From Ahrensia sp. R2A130 (lineage in GTDB: Bacteria > Pseudomonadota > Alphaproteobacteria > Rhizobiales > Rhizobiaceae): a DNA stretch of 64,000 nucleotides. Under the pieces are notes generated by a model. The model was not told where the DNA came from, ran no database searches, and was given only the letters and a program-made list of their open reading frames with translations. Positions 60,842 to 64,000 of the stretch are shown piece by piece; position 1 is the stretch's first letter, and each line of letters starts with the position of its first letter. Both the position numbers and the translations under genes were made by a program. The DNA lies in the NCBI RefSeq assembly GCF_000179775.1, contig NZ_AEEB01000022.1, forward strand, positions 62,001-126,000. The letters are read 5' to 3'.

Positions 60842-61768
60842 ATGACGGAACCGACCCAGCCGGGCTTTGAAATTCGCGACCCGCGTTTTCACGACATCAT
60901 CGCGCCCGAAGCAAAACTCGAACGTCTGGCCACAGGCTTCGTCTTCACAGAAGGCCCCATCTGGCACGAGCGGGAGGGCTATGCTCTCTTTTCGGATATA
61001 GCCGCCAGCGTTCAATATCGCTGGAGTGAAGTAGACGGAGTGTCTGTCTTCCGCCGTCCATCCAATCAGGCCAATGGTAACTGCTTCGATAGACAAGGCC
61101 GCGTCATTACCTGCGAACACGCAGCGTCCCAAGTCATCCGGCACGACCACGAAGGCAAGCTCATTGCGCCCATTGCCACCCATTTTGATGGTCGCGAGTT
61201 GAACTCCCCGAACGACGTCATCTGCGACAGCAAGGGACGGATCTGGTTCACCGATCCTTCGTTCGGGCGGCAGCGCCCTGAACTGGGCATTGTGCGCGAG
61301 GAAGAGCAGGCCTGCCGCGGCGTCTATCGGCTGGACCCCGATGGTGCGTTGCACCTTGTCACCGATGACTTCGAGCAGCCGAACGGCCTGTGCCTGTCGA
61401 ACGACGAGACCACGCTTTTTATCAACGATTCCGCCCGCCCTTGCATACGATCTTTTGCCGTAAACGAAGACGGCACGCTCACCGGTGACGAGGTTTGGGC
61501 AGACGTAACCGGTGGCATCGTTCTTGGCGGAACGCGCAAATGGGTGCCCGATGGCATGAAGGTCGACATAGACGGTAACCTGTTCTGCAATGGCCCCGGT
61601 GGCGTACATATCTTCACCGCCGATGCCGACTGTCTCGGTGTTATTTTGATGCCGGAGAAATCGACCAACTTCTGTTTTTCGGGCAAGGCGTTAGACGCGC
61701 TCATCATCACCGCGTCCACCGGACTTTATCGCATCAGAACTAAAACGCGTGCCAAGCAGGTGATGTAA
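60842..61768 (+). CDS. SMP-30/gluconolactonase-family lactonase
   Basis: A 308-residue six-bladed propeller enzyme of the SGL family. Metal-binding and lactonase motifs are ATGFVFTEGPIWH (metal Glu) near residues 30-42, the RPSNQANGNCFDRQGRVITCEH segment near 72-93, LNSPNDVICDSKGRIWFTDPSFG near 120-142 (Asn and Asp), and EQPNGLCLSNDETTLFINDS near 180-200. No signal peptide is present. Family members hydrolyse sugar lactones such as gluconolactone; it could feed the gluconate genes at 3904-6624, but they are 54 kb away. It stands alone between the EAL gene and amn. Confidence 0.88.
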   Translation: MTEPTQPGFEIRDPRFHDIIAPEAKLERLATGFVFTEGPIWHEREGYALFSDIAASVQYRWSEVDGVSVFRRPSNQANGNCFDRQGRVITCEHAASQVIRHDHEGKLIAPIATHFDGRELNSPNDVICDSKGRIWFTDPSFGRQRPELGIVREEEQACRGVYRLDPDGALHLVTDDFEQPNGLCLSNDETTLFINDSARPCIRSFAVNEDGTLTGDEVWADVTGGIVLGGTRKWVPDGMKVDIDGNLFCNGPGGVHIFTADADCLGVILMPEKSTNFCFSGKALDALIITASTGLYRIRTKTRAKQVM

Positions 61769-61874
61769 AACCGGCGTCATCGTTCGGTCACTCATCTGTC
61801 ACTGGCAGCAAACATATCCACGCCACCGGCAAAGATGCTATCAGCGCTGAACCGCTGCAGAAGGACCAACGCGC

Positions 61875-63389
61875 ATGGACACAACGGATCATAAAAGCAC
61901 CTCACCGCTGCCGCGATTGGCCGTGAACGATTTGCCAATCCGTTCACCCAAAGCTGCCAATTCGCGCGAGTTCCACAGCGGTGCTGAAGCGGTGGCCTAT
62001 CTGACAGAAATCTACGAAGCGCAGACACAATTCCTGCGCGACGCCTTCGATGAAGTTCTAGCCGCCGGACAGTCGGAATTCCGCTACCGCGCCTTTTATC
62101 CCGAAATCCGTTTTGCAACGGCAAGTCACACCCGCGTCGATAGCCGCCTCGCCTTCGGCTACGTCGGTGGACCGGGCCGCTACTCCACAACAGTCACGCG
62201 CCCTACCCTGTTCGACGACTACCTGTGCAACCAGATCGACCTGCTGGTCCGCCACCATGAGGTTCCGGTTACGATTGGCATCTCGGACACACCCGTCCCG
62301 CTGCACTTCGCATTCAATCAAGGCACTTATGTCGAGGCCGCATTGGCCGAAGCCCTATCGCGCCCATTACGCGATATTTTCGATGTACCCGACCTCGCGT
62401 CAACCGATGACAAAATCGTCAATGGCTCACTGGAACTCGCCGCAGACGATGTGCATCCGCTCGCGCCTTTTACCGCACAGCGGATCGATTATTCACTGCA
62501 CCGCATGACGCATTACACGGCGACCGAACCGCACCATTTTCAAAACTACGTGCTGTTCACCAATTACCAATTCTACATCGACGAGTTCGTGGCCTTTGGC
62601 CAAGCGGCCGTGCGCGATGGCACTTACGTGCGCTTTGTAGAGCCGGGAAACCGCATCACGACAGCCAGCGGCACCACCGGCGAAACACCCTCGCGCATGC
62701 CGCAAATGCCAGCCTATCACTTGGTGCGCGAAGACGGCTCCGGCATCACCATGGTGAACATCGGCGTCGGCCCCTCCAACGCAAAAACCGCCACCGACCA
62801 TATCGCGGTGTTGCGCCCCCACGCTTTCATCATGCTGGGGCACTGCGCCGGCCTTCGAAACTCGCAGCGTTTGGGCGACTACGTGCTGGCCCACGCCTAT
62901 GTGCGCGAAGATCACGTTTTGGACGCTGACTTGCCAGTGTGGGTGCCGGTTCCTGCCCTTGCCGAAGTTCAGGTCGCGCTGGAACAAGCCGTGGAAGAGG
63001 TGACAGGTTACACAGGTTATGATCTGAAACAGGTCATGCGCACCGGCACCGTTGCAACGATCGATAACCGCAACTGGGAATTGCGTGACCAGCGTGGCCC
63101 CGTGCAGCGCCTGTCGATCTCCCGCGCCATCGCTTTGGATATGGAATCGGCTACAATCGCAGCCAACGGTTTTCGCTTCCGCGTGCCCTACGGAACGTTG
63201 CTCTGCGTGTCTGATAAGCCGCTGCATGGCGAGCTAAAACTTCCCGGCATGGCGACTGATTTCTACAACAGCCAAGTGAAGCAGCACATGCAGATAGGGA
63301 TCAGGGCGTTGGAAAAGCTGCGCGACATGCCGCCGGAACGGCTGCATTCCCGCAAGCTCCGCAGCTTCTACGAAACTGCGTTTCAGTAG
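61875..63389 (+). CDS. amn: AMP nucleosidase
   Basis: Hydrolyses AMP to adenine and ribose 5-phosphate in purine salvage and energy control. The 504-residue length is close to E. coli Amn (484). The N-terminal regulatory domain has FHSGAEAVAYLTEIYEAQTQFLRDAF and the AMP-binding FRYRAFYPEIRF; the catalytic nucleosidase domain has VNIGVGPSNAKTATDHIAVLRPHAFIMLGHCAGLR (near 295-330), LDMESATIAANGFRFRVPYGTLLCVSDKP near 420-450. All are close to the family. No operon partner is seen; the next gene is convergent. Confidence 0.94.
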   Translation: MDTTDHKSTSPLPRLAVNDLPIRSPKAANSREFHSGAEAVAYLTEIYEAQTQFLRDAFDEVLAAGQSEFRYRAFYPEIRFATASHTRVDSRLAFGYVGGPGRYSTTVTRPTLFDDYLCNQIDLLVRHHEVPVTIGISDTPVPLHFAFNQGTYVEAALAEALSRPLRDIFDVPDLASTDDKIVNGSLELAADDVHPLAPFTAQRIDYSLHRMTHYTATEPHHFQNYVLFTNYQFYIDEFVAFGQAAVRDGTYVRFVEPGNRITTASGTTGETPSRMPQMPAYHLVREDGSGITMVNIGVGPSNAKTATDHIAVLRPHAFIMLGHCAGLRNSQRLGDYVLAHAYVREDHVLDADLPVWVPVPALAEVQVALEQAVEEVTGYTGYDLKQVMRTGTVATIDNRNWELRDQRGPVQRLSISRAIALDMESATIAANGFRFRVPYGTLLCVSDKPLHGELKLPGMATDFYNSQVKQHMQIGIRALEKLRDMPPERLHSRKLRSFYETAFQ

Positions 63390-63399
63390 AAATCTGAAC

Positions 63400-63636
63400 C
63401 TAGATTTCGTTTGGGCGCAAACCTGCTTGAGACAGCGAAGTTTCCGCCCCCAACAATTCGCGCAAATAGGCAATCACCCGCTCGGCATCCGTCGGGTGGC
63501 TGAACATGTCCATCGGTCGGCGATCATCAAAAACCCGCCAAGGATGCCGCAACCACTTGGCCGCGCCATCTTCGCCAAATGCGCTGATGGCGTATGCCGT
63601 GATGGTGTCGAGAAGATCATTCTGTCCGGTCGTCAT
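63400..63636 (-). CDS. MbcA/ParS/Xre antitoxin-type (DUF2384) small protein
   Basis: A 78-residue protein with the toxin-binding domain seen at the C-terminus of RES/Xre antitoxins: AFGEDGAAKWLRHPWRVFDDRRPMDMFSHP then AERVIAYLREL. The N-terminal helix-turn-helix of a full antitoxin is missing, so it is the domain alone. No RES-type toxin gene is next to it on either side. The ATG at 63636 is preferred to 63675. An orphan or domesticated antitoxin is likely; a partner elsewhere cannot be excluded. Confidence 0.72.
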   Translation of the reverse strand: MTTGQNDLLDTITAYAISAFGEDGAAKWLRHPWRVFDDRRPMDMFSHPTDAERVIAYLRELLGAETSLSQAGLRPNEI

Positions 63637-63883
63637 AGCCACACACTCCGCACTCGCTGATACATTGCACAACATGGCGATTCTGCCGGAGCGTCAATTG
63701 AATTTGAAGTATCCACAGGGGCTGTGAATGACGCATTGAGCGAAAGCTGAATGACTCGAACGGGATAGCGTTTGAATTTTTTTTGCAAGAACCCACCGCA
63801 TCCAACGTTGCAGAGAATTAATTTTGCAGGAACTCTCCATGCGACTTACGCTCAGAACATAAAACCACAGCGTGAGTGAACCG

Positions 63884-64000
63884 ATGAAGCGATTGACCGC
63901 CAAGGATTTCGACCAAGAGCTGCTGGAACTTTACGACTTCTACGCACACGGGAAGATCACCAAACGGGATTTTCTCAACCGCGCAGGCAAGTTCGCCGTT
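63884..64000 (+). CDS. Dienelactone hydrolase-family protein, N-terminal part, cut by window end
   Basis: The first 39 residues are visible, starting KRLTAKDFDQELLELYDFY and continuing with HGKITKRDFLNRAGKFAV. This matches the start of YghX-type dienelactone hydrolases, which carry a helical leader before the alpha/beta hydrolase core. A GTG at 63872 is in frame, but known members begin at the ATG. The remainder is outside the window. The 247-bp gap upstream contains a T-rich run (63776-63784) but no recognised feature. Confidence 0.7.
   Translation, partial: MKRLTAKDFDQELLELYDFYAHGKITKRDFLNRAGKFAV

Noticed and set aside
1-64000. Mobile element, prophage or tRNA genes
   Set aside because: No transposase, integrase, capsid gene, att-like duplication or cloverleaf was recognised on reading both strands; a dedicated tRNA or repeat scan would settle it.

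Overview
The window reads as chromosomal DNA from an alphaproteobacterium, most likely in the Hyphomicrobiales (Rhizobiales). The reasons are family-level: DUF952 next to pyrD, rpmE divergent from an MsbA-type exporter, an opgCGH glucan set, a fused FdsG-FdsB formate dehydrogenase subunit, and a C-terminal helix-hairpin-helix domain of a kind I recall on NuoE of this order. Genes are dense, many overlap by 4 bp (ATGA), and I found no tRNA, rRNA, CRISPR array, transposase, integrase or phage gene. The species was not determined.

Layout. 1-3743 (minus): small membrane protein, SSS-like transporter, HSL-type hydrolase, DUF952 and pyrD (cut by the window edge), all joined by ATGA overlaps. 3904-6624 (plus): SDR, gluconokinase and 6-phosphogluconate dehydrogenase, a gluconate to pentose-phosphate module. 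6632-14704: haem-type membrane protein with a Tat intradiol-like protein, rpmE, an MsbA-like exporter, a TPP enzyme, a YeeE/TsuA sulfur transporter and a TTC38-like TPR protein. 14766-19490: opgC-opgG-opgH for succinylated periplasmic glucans.

19487-35054 is a catabolic region with two tripartite TRAP transporters, an enolase-superfamily enzyme, a UxaA-type dehydratase, a 3-hydroxyisobutyrate-dehydrogenase-like reductase, a phytanoyl-CoA dioxygenase-like protein, an Asp/Glu racemase-family protein, a DadA-like oxidase, and DMT and BASS carriers. It looks like a hydroxy acid, sugar acid or amino acid pathway of unknown substrate. 35275-45448 is a peptide-type ABC importer. Its binding-protein gene is separated from the permeases by a gene for a P-domain/beta-barrel surface protein, and its double ATPase carries a histone-H1-like tail ending in a helix-hairpin-helix domain.

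45505-50059 holds an Asp/Asn-hydroxylase-like protein, an MmgE/PrpD protein, formyl-CoA transferase and a quinone oxidoreductase. 50066-55132 encodes an NAD-type formate dehydrogenase (FdsGB fusion, Spy-like periplasmic protein, FdsA). 56788-60760 is a signalling block: a LuxI-like synthase tail-to-tail with a LuxR regulator, then a PAS protein and a PAS/GGDEF/EAL protein with degenerate motifs. The window ends with an SMP-30 lactonase, AMP nucleosidase, an orphan DUF2384 antitoxin-like gene and the start of a dienelactone hydrolase.

The most unusual items are the ABC ATPase with DNA-binding-like tail (42083-45448), the P-domain barrel protein (37283-38872), the LuxI/LuxR/PAS/EAL block (56788-60760), and the Spy-like gene inside the formate dehydrogenase operon. 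All calls rest on reading the sequence; no database search was run.
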